From Chitinophaga pinensis (GTDB lineage: Bacteria > Bacteroidota > Bacteroidia > Flavobacteriales_D > Crocinitomicaceae): a stretch of 32,324 nt of DNA. The DNA lies in the NCBI GenBank assembly GCA_945902745.1, contig CAMDNE010000029.1, positions 1 through 32,324 on the forward strand. The letters are read 5' to 3'. Of this stretch, positions 6,952 through 15,318 are shown piece by piece. The position numbers and the translations under genes were made by a program. Each line of letters begins with the position of its first letter. Positions within the stretch are counted from its first letter, which is position 1. The notes beneath the pieces are model-generated. The model did no database searches, had not been told where the DNA came from, and saw only the letters and a program-made list of their open reading frames with translations.

Positions 6952-8384
6952 TTTACAGCCTGTTTAAGTTGATTCAACAAATTAGTACTCTTTTCAAAAG
7001 AAGTATTCAACATTTCCATCAGTTCGGAACTAGTATATTCCTTTTCCTCTTGCGGTTTGGTTGGGTTCTTAATATCCAAATCATAACCTCTTTCAATTAT
7101 GGTTTTGATGTTTACTTTCCAACAGATGTCACTTTCCTTGCGTTTGTTCCACCATTTTTTAATTGGGTCAAATTCCTCAACTTTTATTGGTCTTGTTTTG
7201 TTGTAAGCTTTATATCCCTCGGGCATACGGTGTTCGTAATACCAAATGTCTTTAGTGGGTTTGCCCTTATCAAAAAATAATAAGTTGGTTGCCACAGTTG
7301 CATAAGGCTGAAAAACCGAATTAGGTAAACGTACTATTGTATGCAGATTGCATTCTTCCAAAAGTCTTTGGCGTATGCGTTGTTTAACCCCATCACCTGT
7401 TAAACTGCCATCAGGCAAAACAATTCCTGCTCGTCCGTCTTGTTTGAGCAAATGAATCATCAAGATTAAAAACAAGTCGGCACTTTCTTTAGTACGGAAC
7501 GTTTGTGGAAAATTGGTTTCGTTGTTGTTGGCTACAATACCGCCAAATGGAGGGTTTGCCAATATTACATTTACACGGTGCTTTTCGGTAAAGTTGCTTA
7601 ATGGTTGGTCTAAAGCATCACCAAATTTTATGTTTGGTATTTCAATATCGTGCAAAATGAGATTAGTTGTTGCCAACAAATACGGTAATGGTTTATATTC
7701 CCAACCTGCAATGTTGTCTTCAATACTTTTTCGTTGTTCTACATTTTTGGCTTGGGCTTTTAAATGCTCAATGGCACAAGTCAAGTAGCCACCTGTTCCG
7801 CAAGCAGGGTCAAGCACTTTTTCGCCCAACTGTGGATTGATTGTTTCGGTAATAAATTGCGTAATGGCTCTGGGCGTGTAAAACTCACCGCTTTTGCCAG
7901 CACTTTGTAATTCCTTTAAAATGGTTTCGTACAATTCGCCAAAAGCGTGGCGGTCTTTAGCAATATTAAAATCAATTTCGTTGAGCTTGTTCAACACTTT
8001 GCGGATGTTGATACCACTTTTCATATAGTTGTTGTTGCCTTCAAAAACTTCACGAACTATAACTGCTCGTTGGTTGCCTGTGCTTAAATCTAAATTGCGA
8101 AGTGCAGGAAACAACTGTCTGTCCACAAACTCCAACAATTCATCGCCAGTCATTCCTTCATCATCACCAGCCCAATTGCCTTTTTCTTTTACCCAATGAA
8201 ATTTGTCGGGAATAGGAGATGTGTATTTGTCGTCCAGTAACTCTAATTCTTTGTCTTTATCCGAGAATATTTTTAAAAACAGCATCCAGCCCAATTGCTC
8301 AATGCGCTGTGCATCGCCATTCAAGCCTGTGTCTTGCCACATTATGGTTTGTATGCTTTTTATTACGCCTCCTATATTGCTCAT
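6948..8384 (-). CDS. hsdM: Type I restriction-modification DNA methyltransferase subunit
   Basis: This 478-aa protein is the N6-adenine methyltransferase of the complex. It has the HsdM_N helical domain (about residues 8-150), then GEFYTPRAI, SAM-binding motif I DPACGTGG (192-199) and the catalytic NPPF (277-280) of the gamma class. All key residues are present. The ATG follows the DUF262 gene by 12 bp and the stop overlaps hsdS by 4 bp. With hsdS it protects host DNA; with hsdR it restricts unmodified DNA. The order hsdR - DUF262/AlbA_2 - hsdM - hsdS, all leftward, is unusual because of the inserted second gene. Confidence 0.95.
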   Translation of the reverse strand: MSNIGGVIKSIQTIMWQDTGLNGDAQRIEQLGWMLFLKIFSDKDKELELLDDKYTSPIPDKFHWVKEKGNWAGDDEGMTGDELLEFVDRQLFPALRNLDLSTGNQRAVIVREVFEGNNNYMKSGINIRKVLNKLNEIDFNIAKDRHAFGELYETILKELQSAGKSGEFYTPRAITQFITETINPQLGEKVLDPACGTGGYLTCAIEHLKAQAKNVEQRKSIEDNIAGWEYKPLPYLLATTNLILHDIEIPNIKFGDALDQPLSNFTEKHRVNVILANPPFGGIVANNNETNFPQTFRTKESADLFLILMIHLLKQDGRAGIVLPDGSLTGDGVKQRIRQRLLEECNLHTIVRLPNSVFQPYATVATNLLFFDKGKPTKDIWYYEHRMPEGYKAYNKTRPIKVEEFDPIKKWWNKRKESDICWKVNIKTIIERGYDLDIKNPTKPQEEKEYTSSELMEMLNTSFEKSTNLLNQLKQAVK

Positions 8385-8396
8385 TCTTTTGTTTTA

Positions 8397-10538
8397 TTAA
8401 AATCGTTTTTTGATATAAGAAGCAGTTTCTTGTATATCCAATTCCTGTGAAGTATTTCCGCTACGTATGTAAAATTTCTTTTGCATTGTACCGCCCTTGT
8501 CTGTGACTTCCAGATACAATGGCTTGCTCGAAGCCTTAATATCTATTTCACAAATTTCTCCATCATTTACAATTGGAAATCTTACGTTCAAATTTGTAGC
8601 GGTATACTCTTTGCCAAAAGCATTGTTTACAATGTTTCGTAAGTGTAATTCAAAATGGTCTTTATTGGCTTCCTTAAAAGTATTGTAATCAGATTCAAGT
8701 CCTAATATTTCGCCTTCATCAGTAACGCCAATTAAAAGTTTACCACCTTCAGCATTGCTAAACGCTGAAATTGTTTTAAGGATAATTTCTTCCATTTTTT
8801 TATCCAATTTGTTTTCTTTCCAATTCCAACGCATGGTAGATTTAAATTCAAGGAAACTATGTTCACCTGATTGTATCATATCCATTAAATCTACTGTTGT
8901 TGAAACAGTAACTTGACCGATAGAAATTGTTTTAAGAAAAGTATTTAATTCACTTGCAAGGGTTTCTCTTCTTGTTTCCAAGAACTTTTCGTAATTCTCA
9001 ACTTTCCAAAGGTTTTCATCTTCTGGTATGCTTTGCAGTTTTAAAGCATTTGGAAATTGCTTTTTTACGTTAGACAAATAAACATCTGCAAACATTGCCG
9101 ACTTCTCTCTGTTTTCAGTTGAAGTAAGCATTGCTCTATTTGTGATTTCTTGAGCTATGGCATAATGAAATTGGTTATTCATATCGTAGATACCCGAATC
9201 TCTCAGAACAGAATAGGCAAATATGTGGTCTCTTTCCAAACTATACTTTTTACCCATGTTTTTTCTCAGCGATAAACCAGTTCCTAAGCAAACGGCACCT
9301 TTACTTTTGAAATACCACTTCATTAAAGAAAAAAGCGGGTGACGAATATCTCTGCCAATAAATTCAGAAGCTTTTATTTCTAAAGGTCTTTCTTCATCAA
9401 TTAATGCAAGCATGGTATCAAATGGATTAGGGTTGTCATTGATAATACCAATGTCTTTGTCTAATTTTTGTGGTAACTGACTGATATATCGGTTTCTTAT
9501 TTGAGAATAGTAAAACCATTTTATAGTCTTTTTAATCTCTTCTTCATTCAGCTTTCCATCTGGTTTATTGAATGTGTAAGCAATCAAAGGAATAAGTGCA
9601 TACACAGAGTTGATTTCATCGGTATGGTCAACATACGCCTGACTTTGCAATAAATTACAAACATAATCGAGGACAGACCCGTCCAACTTTTTCCAAGCCT
9701 CCATTAATTTTTCTTTGTTGTCAGCAGTATGGAGTTTTTCCATTTTTGAACCCATCTTGTGGGTGACTGCTAATAAGGCATAAACAACGAAATCAAGTTT
9801 AAAAACCCATCCTTGCTTTTCTAAGTCTTGTAATTTCTTTTTAAATAAATCTCTTGCATTAGGCCAATAACCTGAGATTTGAGCTAAAGCCAATTCTGCA
9901 TCGGTTAGGTTTACACCACTTGCATTTACAATATAAAAAATGTCAATGGCTTCTTTTATAGTTGCTTTTACTGGAATTATTTGCTCTAAAAAATCTCTAT
10001 CTTCTATTCTTTTAATTGAAATAATATTATTCGAAATTATAGTTTCTCTTTCTCGAGGAAGTCGTTCACCGTTATTGCGTTTTTCCAATTCGTCTGTAAT
10101 GTCCCTTTCTCTTACTAATCCTTTAAAAATATCTGTTATGTTTACCCACAGTGGATTATTCTCCATCATTTTAACCTTATAATATTCTAATTCAAGGCTC
10201 TCAACATTTACATAAAGATTTCTAATGTCGTTTTCTATCTCTTTTTCTGTATAATACGGAGGTATTAAACCTTTCATCAGCATATACAGCGTTGTAATTC
10301 GTTGCTGACCATCAAGAATAATCTTTACAGCTCCTTTGTTTTCATCGTACTTATATTTACCTTTTAGTTCAGGCGGATTGTTTGTTTCCCATGTTAGCAT
10401 CGTTCCTGTGGGATAGTCCTTTATTAGTGATGAGATGAGATTTTTTGCATCGTTTCTTTTCCAAACATATTCTCTCTGAAATGCTGGTACGAAAAGTTGG
10501 TTTTCGTCAATCTTATCAATGATTTGTCTTATTTTCAT
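8397..10538 (-). CDS. DUF262-HNH-AlbA_2 fusion inside the type I operon (GmrSD-like accessory nuclease)
   Basis: The 713-aa protein has three parts. The N-terminal DUF262 (GmrS-type) domain shows PAFQREYVW (18-26) and DGQQR (76-80), the NTP-using ParB-like core of type IV restriction enzymes that attack modified DNA. The middle part has an HNH-like pattern, ERDHIF (D437, H438), then EITNRAMLT and ENREK (N467, N476), as in GmrD/DUF1524 nucleases. The C-terminal AlbA_2 (Schlafen-type) domain shows FLEFKST (562-568), NAEGGKLLIGV (595-605) and FYIRSGN (689-695). The gene abuts hsdR with no gap and lies 12 bp before hsdM, so it is built into the operon. I infer a companion that cuts DNA escaping the type I enzyme through modification, or a regulator of restriction. 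Domain calls are firm; function is inferred. Confidence 0.85.
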   Translation of the reverse strand: MKIRQIIDKIDENQLFVPAFQREYVWKRNDAKNLISSLIKDYPTGTMLTWETNNPPELKGKYKYDENKGAVKIILDGQQRITTLYMLMKGLIPPYYTEKEIENDIRNLYVNVESLELEYYKVKMMENNPLWVNITDIFKGLVRERDITDELEKRNNGERLPRERETIISNNIISIKRIEDRDFLEQIIPVKATIKEAIDIFYIVNASGVNLTDAELALAQISGYWPNARDLFKKKLQDLEKQGWVFKLDFVVYALLAVTHKMGSKMEKLHTADNKEKLMEAWKKLDGSVLDYVCNLLQSQAYVDHTDEINSVYALIPLIAYTFNKPDGKLNEEEIKKTIKWFYYSQIRNRYISQLPQKLDKDIGIINDNPNPFDTMLALIDEERPLEIKASEFIGRDIRHPLFSLMKWYFKSKGAVCLGTGLSLRKNMGKKYSLERDHIFAYSVLRDSGIYDMNNQFHYAIAQEITNRAMLTSTENREKSAMFADVYLSNVKKQFPNALKLQSIPEDENLWKVENYEKFLETRRETLASELNTFLKTISIGQVTVSTTVDLMDMIQSGEHSFLEFKSTMRWNWKENKLDKKMEEIILKTISAFSNAEGGKLLIGVTDEGEILGLESDYNTFKEANKDHFELHLRNIVNNAFGKEYTATNLNVRFPIVNDGEICEIDIKASSKPLYLEVTDKGGTMQKKFYIRSGNTSQELDIQETASYIKKRF

Positions 10539-12950
10539 TTATGCTACTTTATATAATTCAATTTCCAATTCTTTTACGGCTTGCAAATATTTTTCTTTGC
10601 TTCCAAACTCGTTGATGATTTCTAGTGGTGAACCAAATTCATCAAAAGGATTTACTCTCAAAACTTCAATGCTTTCAATGTTAGTGATTCCTTCATCTGC
10701 ATATTTGTCTAACAATGCTTCTAATACTTTTTTGGCTTGGTCGCCATATTTTGTAAAGTAGTTTCGTTTTTTTACGTTGTTGGCTCTCTCTTGTCGTGTT
10801 AATGGTGGTTGGTCAAATGCAACGTGACAAATCAAGTCGAATAAATCCACTTCTTTGTTTACGGCATCATACAAGGCTTCTACCATTACGCCTTGTTCTT
10901 GCAATTCAGCAATTATGGCTTCTTTGCGTTCGGTAGTGTTCCATTTATTTAAGAAGTCATCTAACGAAGCAAAGTTTTCTTTGATGATTTCTTTGGTGTG
11001 GTCTTTTAAACTTGTAGTGATTGGTTTTCCGTGTTGGTCAAAATACATTTCACGACTTACCAAAACTGAAACGTCCACACCGTTTACATAAATTTTTTCT
11101 CTTCTTGCATCAGGGTCTCTTGCCACCCAATTGCCGTCTAATGAAGAACCATCTGGATAACGAATTTTCGCTTTTTCAAATACGATTTCTTCTCCTGTGG
11201 CTTCGTCTAAAACTGTTACAGTGTTTTCTTCTTCTTCAAGAACCACCAATGATAAATCTTCGTCTTGCGAAACTGGTTTCACACGAATTGGGACGCCATC
11301 AAAATCTTTATCGGCAAACAAATCCGTTGCATTTCTAAAATCAAGAATGGTAAAATATAATTTTCCGTATTCTTCATTGATTCGAGTTCCTCTACCAATG
11401 ATTTGTTTGAACTTGGTCATTGAATTGATGTTGGCATCTAACACAATTACCTTACAGGTTTGTGCATCAACACCAGTTGTCATTAATTCAGAAGTAGTGG
11501 CGATAACAGGATATTTTTCTTCGGGATTTATGAAATTGTCTAGTTCCCGTTTGCCTTCATCATTGTCGCCTGTTATTTGCATTATGTATTTGTAATTCTC
11601 GGCAACTAAATCAGCGTTTTGTTTTGCTAATGCAGTTCGCATACGTTCAGCGTGGTCAATGTCCACACAAAACACAATGGTTTTTGCAAAACGGTCGTAA
11701 CCTTTTAAAAACTCCGTGAGTTTTTTTGCTACTAATTCTGTTCGTTCTTCAATTACTAAACTGCGGTCAAAGTCTTTGCGATTATAAACACGGTCTTCAA
11801 CTTCGTTTCCTTCCTTGTCGGTTTTGCCTTGGTCTGGTCGCCAACCTTCGGCATCTACATTCAAGCCAATTCTTACTACACGATAAGGAGCAAGGAAACC
11901 ATCGTCAATTCCTTGTTTCAATGAATAAGTATAAACTGGGTCGCCAAAATATTCGGTGTTGCTTGTTTCTTTGGTTTCTTTTGGAGTGGCTGTTAAACCA
12001 ATATGCGTGGCGTTTTTGAAGTATGATAAAATTTCTCTCCAACTGCTATCTTCTTTCGCACTTCCTCTGTGGCACTCATCAATTACAATCAAGTCGAAGA
12101 AGTCTGGCGAAAACTGTTTGTAAACATTCGCATCTTCGTCTGTGCCCGATAAACCTTGATACAAAGCCAAATAAATTTCATAGCTTTTATCAATTTGTCG
12201 GTGTTTTACCACCGTCATTTTATCTTTAAAATGTTTGAAGTCGCCTCTTCGAGTTTGGTCAATCAAAGCATTTCGGTCGGCTAAAAACAGAATCCGTTTT
12301 TTTGCTCCGCTTTTCCAAAGTCGGTGAATAATTTGAAAAGCAGTATAGGTTTTTCCTGTACCTGTTGCCATTACCAAAATAATTCGGTTTTGTCCGTTAG
12401 CAATGGCTTCAACAGTTCTGTTTACTGCAATTTGTTGATAGTATCTTGGTTTGCGGTTTGTGCCGTCAAAGTAATAGTCTTGCGAAGCAATCTTTTCAGC
12501 CGTTGGCGTTGTGATACCTTTGTACTTTTTATATTTCTCCCAAAGTTTTTCTGGAGTAGGAAAGTCGTCTATTCCAATTTCAGTTTCTATGTTTCCGTCC
12601 GTTGCTGTGCGGTCGTGAAATAAAAAGCCGTCACCGTTGCTACTGAAAACACAGGGAATGTCAAGTATTTGAGCATAGTCTAAAGCTTGTTGAATACCAG
12701 CTCTAACAGAATGTTTATTGTCCTTAGCTTCAATAATTGCAATAGGAATGTTGGGTTTGTAATACAGAATGTAGTCAGCACGTTTTTGATTTCCTCTTGC
12801 AGTCAATTTACCTCTAACATATATTTTTCCGTCCGTGAACGAAACTTCCTCCAATAACTGTGTCAGTGTATTCCACCCCGATTTCTCAACCGCAGGAGTA
12901 ATAAACTTTGTGCATATATCACGTTCAGAAAGTGTCTTTTTATCTATCAT
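10539..12950 (-). CDS. hsdR: Type I restriction-modification motor/endonuclease subunit
   Basis: This 803-aa HsdR is of the EcoEI-like shorter kind. The N-terminal nuclease domain has the PD-(D/E)xK pattern RADYILYY then IIEAK (D59, E74, K76). The SF2 translocase follows, with Walker A ATGTGKT (195-201), DECH (291-294) and TATP (320-323), then helicase motifs including the QIIGRGTRINEEYG region and an EcoEI_R_C-type C-terminal domain. It moves DNA and cuts it when the target is unmethylated. All catalytic residues are visible. It is the first gene of the operon; transcription would start in the spacer after 12950, next to an attC-like site. I saw no clean TAnnTTTG box there. Confidence 0.94.
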   Translation of the reverse strand: MIDKKTLSERDICTKFITPAVEKSGWNTLTQLLEEVSFTDGKIYVRGKLTARGNQKRADYILYYKPNIPIAIIEAKDNKHSVRAGIQQALDYAQILDIPCVFSSNGDGFLFHDRTATDGNIETEIGIDDFPTPEKLWEKYKKYKGITTPTAEKIASQDYYFDGTNRKPRYYQQIAVNRTVEAIANGQNRIILVMATGTGKTYTAFQIIHRLWKSGAKKRILFLADRNALIDQTRRGDFKHFKDKMTVVKHRQIDKSYEIYLALYQGLSGTDEDANVYKQFSPDFFDLIVIDECHRGSAKEDSSWREILSYFKNATHIGLTATPKETKETSNTEYFGDPVYTYSLKQGIDDGFLAPYRVVRIGLNVDAEGWRPDQGKTDKEGNEVEDRVYNRKDFDRSLVIEERTELVAKKLTEFLKGYDRFAKTIVFCVDIDHAERMRTALAKQNADLVAENYKYIMQITGDNDEGKRELDNFINPEEKYPVIATTSELMTTGVDAQTCKVIVLDANINSMTKFKQIIGRGTRINEEYGKLYFTILDFRNATDLFADKDFDGVPIRVKPVSQDEDLSLVVLEEEENTVTVLDEATGEEIVFEKAKIRYPDGSSLDGNWVARDPDARREKIYVNGVDVSVLVSREMYFDQHGKPITTSLKDHTKEIIKENFASLDDFLNKWNTTERKEAIIAELQEQGVMVEALYDAVNKEVDLFDLICHVAFDQPPLTRQERANNVKKRNYFTKYGDQAKKVLEALLDKYADEGITNIESIEVLRVNPFDEFGSPLEIINEFGSKEKYLQAVKELEIELYKVA

Positions 12951-13097
12951 TTAATCATTCAAATTCATTAGTGCAAAATATGATTTATTGTCGAGGCGTT
13001 GGCTAAAAAGTGGCTCTTTTGGTTTTGCGAAGCGTTGGCTTCGTGTCTTTCATTTTAGCACTGTCGTTTATTGTTTGCACTGTCGTCATAGGGTTGC
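12951..13097. other. Non-coding spacer with GCGTTGGC octamers
   Basis: Spacer upstream of hsdR. It holds two GCGTTGGC copies (12996-13003 and 13032-13039); the second sits in a small GAAGC-GTTG-GCTTC hairpin. No gene is supported. Confidence 0.5.
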
Positions 13098-13230
13098 TTG
13101 TAACGTTTCGCGGGCACCAGAAGTTTGGGATTGGTGAACGTGATGGTTTAAGTAGCACGAATGTAACAAAAGTCCACAATGTTTCAATTAATCGAAATAC
13201 CCAAATTTTTGGTGCTCGCTGTTAGTGGCT
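13098..13230. repeat. attC-like imperfect palindrome, site 1
   Basis: The outer ends are TAAC (13101) and GTTAG (13221). Paired arms are GGGCACCA (13112-13119) with TGGTGCTC (13210-13217) and TTTGGG (13124-13129) with CCCAAA (13200-13205), with a loop of about 70 bases. The overall shape, about 125 bp with TAAC/GTTA ends and a split stem, resembles integron attC sites, but the core does not match RYYYAAC/GTTRRRY exactly. Confidence 0.55.
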
Positions 13231-13875
13231 GTTTAATGTTATAACATCACGGTTTTTTGCTTGGATTTCGCCTAAAATTTGCTTCTTGATATTATCGTCT
13301 TCAACTTTATCTATTTCTTCTTTTGCTTTTTCAAAATCTCCTAAATACCTATGTAATTCAGATAAAAGAAGATGGTCATTTGATTTTAATTCATTTAATA
13401 ATGAAATAAGAAGCTTTACATTTTCCTCAAATATTCTTCTTTCACTTTCTGATATTATGATTTTTTTACTCTTACTATTATTTAGAGGATGTTCTCTTAT
13501 AGCATCATTATAGCTTTGTATTATCTTTAATCTCAGATAAAGTAATCTCCTTTTATTACGCCTATTAAAGAACAAATTTACAATCGACTTTTTTGAATAT
13601 TTGTATTGATAATGTTTGACTGCCTTTTCATAATCATCTGACGACATCCCACCTAACTTTTGCTCAAACCAATAAAATTTATTACAAGAATGGCACTTTT
13701 GTAATTTCGTTTTAATTCTGCTTGGCAATTCTTCAAATGTTTCTCCATCTGACCAAACAGTCAATCCGAAATAATGGATAAAAAACGGACCTCTATGATA
13801 TTGGTTAATTTTCCAACAATGAGGGCAAATTTTATATGAAGGTTTACCTATTTGCATATTATTATAAATTGCCAC
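13222..13875 (-). CDS. Hypothetical zinc-ribbon protein, single-gene cassette
   Basis: I do not recognise this 217-aa protein. Near the N-terminus it has two CxxC pairs (KICPHC and KCHSC, about 40 residues apart), which form a likely zinc ribbon. The C-terminal half is helical and charged (RRIFEENVKLLISLLNEL, LHRYLGDFEKAKEEIDKVEDD), like TPR-type helices. The frame opens with GTG at 13873-13875, within the attC-like site; ATG seven codons in (MQIGKPSYK) is the more likely start. Its stop lies in the other attC-like site (GTTA, 13221-13224). The gene therefore fills exactly the space between two palindromes, as a mobile cassette would. A defence role is suggested by the neighbours only. Confidence 0.72.
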   Translation of the reverse strand: MAIYNNMQIGKPSYKICPHCWKINQYHRGPFFIHYFGLTVWSDGETFEELPSRIKTKLQKCHSCNKFYWFEQKLGGMSSDDYEKAVKHYQYKYSKKSIVNLFFNRRNKRRLLYLRLKIIQSYNDAIREHPLNNSKSKKIIISESERRIFEENVKLLISLLNELKSNDHLLLSELHRYLGDFEKAKEEIDKVEDDNIKKQILGEIQAKNRDVITLNSH

Positions 13876-14005
13876 TAACGTTTTGCAGATTGGCGATGGG
13901 CGGGCTTTTCAGCACAGAATTTTGTTCGGAGACCTGAACTTTCGGCTACCACAAAACTGTCAAGCGGAGACGAAACCCCGCCTATTGCCAATGTGCTGTT
14001 AGCGG
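13873..14005. repeat. attC-like imperfect palindrome, site 2
   Basis: Ends are TAAC (13876-13879) and GTTA (13998-14001). The main arm ATTGGCGATGGGCGGG (13889-13904) pairs with CCCCGCCTATTGCCAAT (13976-13992) with two G-T-type changes. An inner weaker stem joins ACAGAATTTTGT with ACAAAACTGT. Same architecture as the sites at 13098 and 15047, with a different sequence. Confidence 0.6.
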
Positions 14006-14037
14006 TTCGGCTTTCTTTTCGGTCGTTATGCTTCAAG

Positions 14038-15024
14038 TCAGTTTGCATTGATTGTTGCGATGTAATTTTCAATTTCTATACTCTCTCCAAATGCAGTTGT
14101 CGGATTGTTAAATGGTGGTCTGTCAGAATTTTGTGGACTTAAAATTTCTCCGTTTTCAACTTCGTCACCAAATGTTGGGGTTTCTCTAAATTTCCCTTTG
14201 CCCCTAAAATTTAAAATTACTGCTTGAACTCCAGGAATAATACAGATTTGTAATCCTGTTTCTTCGCTTTCAAAAAAGTCGTGTTGATTTAATCGCATAC
14301 GAACAGTTTTGTCATTGAGTAAACTTTCAGGACAATAGCCATTCCACATATTTGAAATTTTTGTTTCAGTCATATTTGTTGTTTTTAAATTATTACCGAA
14401 AGTAAAAAGAAACAGTTCAATATTTTCGCCTTCTGTTTCTATGTTACTGGCAACCTGTCTCACAAGTTGTAAGAAGTCAAGATATTTTTTTTCAGCGTTG
14501 TCATAACGAATGTTACTTAACTGTTGAAAGTTAGCATATGAATTACTTGCAAAAACGTCAATAAGTCTCTGGTCAAGGATTAAACAAGGATTGTCATTGA
14601 ATGATATTTTGAAGAAGTAAAGTAGTTTACTATAAGTTGAAAGTCCAAGACCTGAAACATTCTTAAAAATTTCTATCAACCTATTAAAGTCTGTCGTTGT
14701 TGGATTTGATTTTTCTCTTAGAAACAATAATGCGTTTTCAATAGTGTCTATATGTTTAAGAATATTCACAAAATGGTTACCCCGCATTCCGCCTGTGTAC
14801 CCCCAGTAAATTGTCTTGATTATTATTTCTCTTGGTTCATTCGTTTCAAAAATGTCCTGTCGGCTAATTGTCAAGGTTGATTTGTCTCCAAATATGTTGT
14901 CATTAAGTTGTTTTAGCCAACTAATTTCGTTTTCAGCTTTTAACCAAGTCGTTCGTTTTGTCGTAAAACATTGTTGTCTTACAGGCAGGTTTGAAATCAA
15001 TATTTTGTATCTGTTAATGTTCAT
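14038..15024 (-). CDS. OGG-fold (HhH-GPD) DNA glycosylase-like protein, cassette gene
   Basis: This 328-aa protein has a helix-hairpin-helix-GPD core: GLGLSTYSKLLYFF (125-138) followed by LILDQRLIDVF (148-158). D151 aligns with the catalytic aspartate of OGG1/EndoIII. The lysine that bifunctional enzymes carry in GVGxK is not present (S129 instead), so base removal without strand cleavage would be expected if it is active. A C-terminal extension (about 210-328, with PGVQAVILNFRGKGKF) is of unknown role. Glycosylases that remove modified phage bases are known in defence (Brig1), and this gene sits alone between two attC-like sites in a defence array. I infer an anti-phage or repair role; the fold call is moderate. 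Confidence 0.7.
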   Translation of the reverse strand: MNINRYKILISNLPVRQQCFTTKRTTWLKAENEISWLKQLNDNIFGDKSTLTISRQDIFETNEPREIIIKTIYWGYTGGMRGNHFVNILKHIDTIENALLFLREKSNPTTTDFNRLIEIFKNVSGLGLSTYSKLLYFFKISFNDNPCLILDQRLIDVFASNSYANFQQLSNIRYDNAEKKYLDFLQLVRQVASNIETEGENIELFLFTFGNNLKTTNMTETKISNMWNGYCPESLLNDKTVRMRLNQHDFFESEETGLQICIIPGVQAVILNFRGKGKFRETPTFGDEVENGEILSPQNSDRPPFNNPTTAFGESIEIENYIATINAN

Positions 15025-15046
15025 TGGTGTCGTCTTTTAAGCTGAC

Positions 15047-15180
15047 CGCTAACGGTTTGCGGGTTTAAGAAGTTGGGGATTTCGGAGCACAAAACTGTCA
15101 CGCCACCACAAAAGTTGAGGCGAGGTAGAATGCTCAAATTTAGCACAAATACCCCACTTTTGCCAAACCCGTGTTATGCC
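15047..15180. repeat. attC-like imperfect palindrome, site 3
   Basis: Ends are TAAC (15050-15053) and GTTA (15173-15176). Arms are CGGGTTT (15060-15066) with AAACCCG (15165-15171) and AAGTTGGGG with CCCCACTT, plus an inner segment GAGCACAAAACTGTC resembling the inner part of the site at 13873. The right half is shared with the orphan half site at 5321-5366. Confidence 0.6.
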
Positions 15181-15318
15181 TTCGCCCTTCTTTTCTGTCG
15201 TGTTTGTTCGCTGTCATTTCGTTTCTGTCTTGGTGCGTTGGCTTGGTGGCTCTTTTGCAATTTTGGCTTGTGCGTTGGCTTGTGTGAAATTGCAAATGTG
15301 CCTCCATAAGCGTTGGCA
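15181..15318. repeat. Cassette spacer hairpin with GCGTTGGC loop
   Basis: The arms GGCTCTTTTGCAATTT (15248-15263) and AAATTGCAAATGTGCC (15287-15302) pair at 14 of 16 positions. The loop carries TGTGCGTTGGCTTGTG. Three GCGTTGGC octamers lie here (15235, 15272, 15310). The same loop sequence occurs in the hairpin at 20940-21007 with different arms. Confidence 0.6.

Noticed and set aside
13010..13225. 71-codon rightward frame
   Set aside because: It lies inside the spacer and attC-like site 1 and is explained by the palindrome.
13875..14072. 65-codon leftward frame
   Set aside because: It lies within attC-like site 2 with repeat-derived composition.
15073..15309. 78-codon rightward frame
   Set aside because: It covers attC-like site 3 and the GCGTTGGC hairpin; no protein-like pattern.
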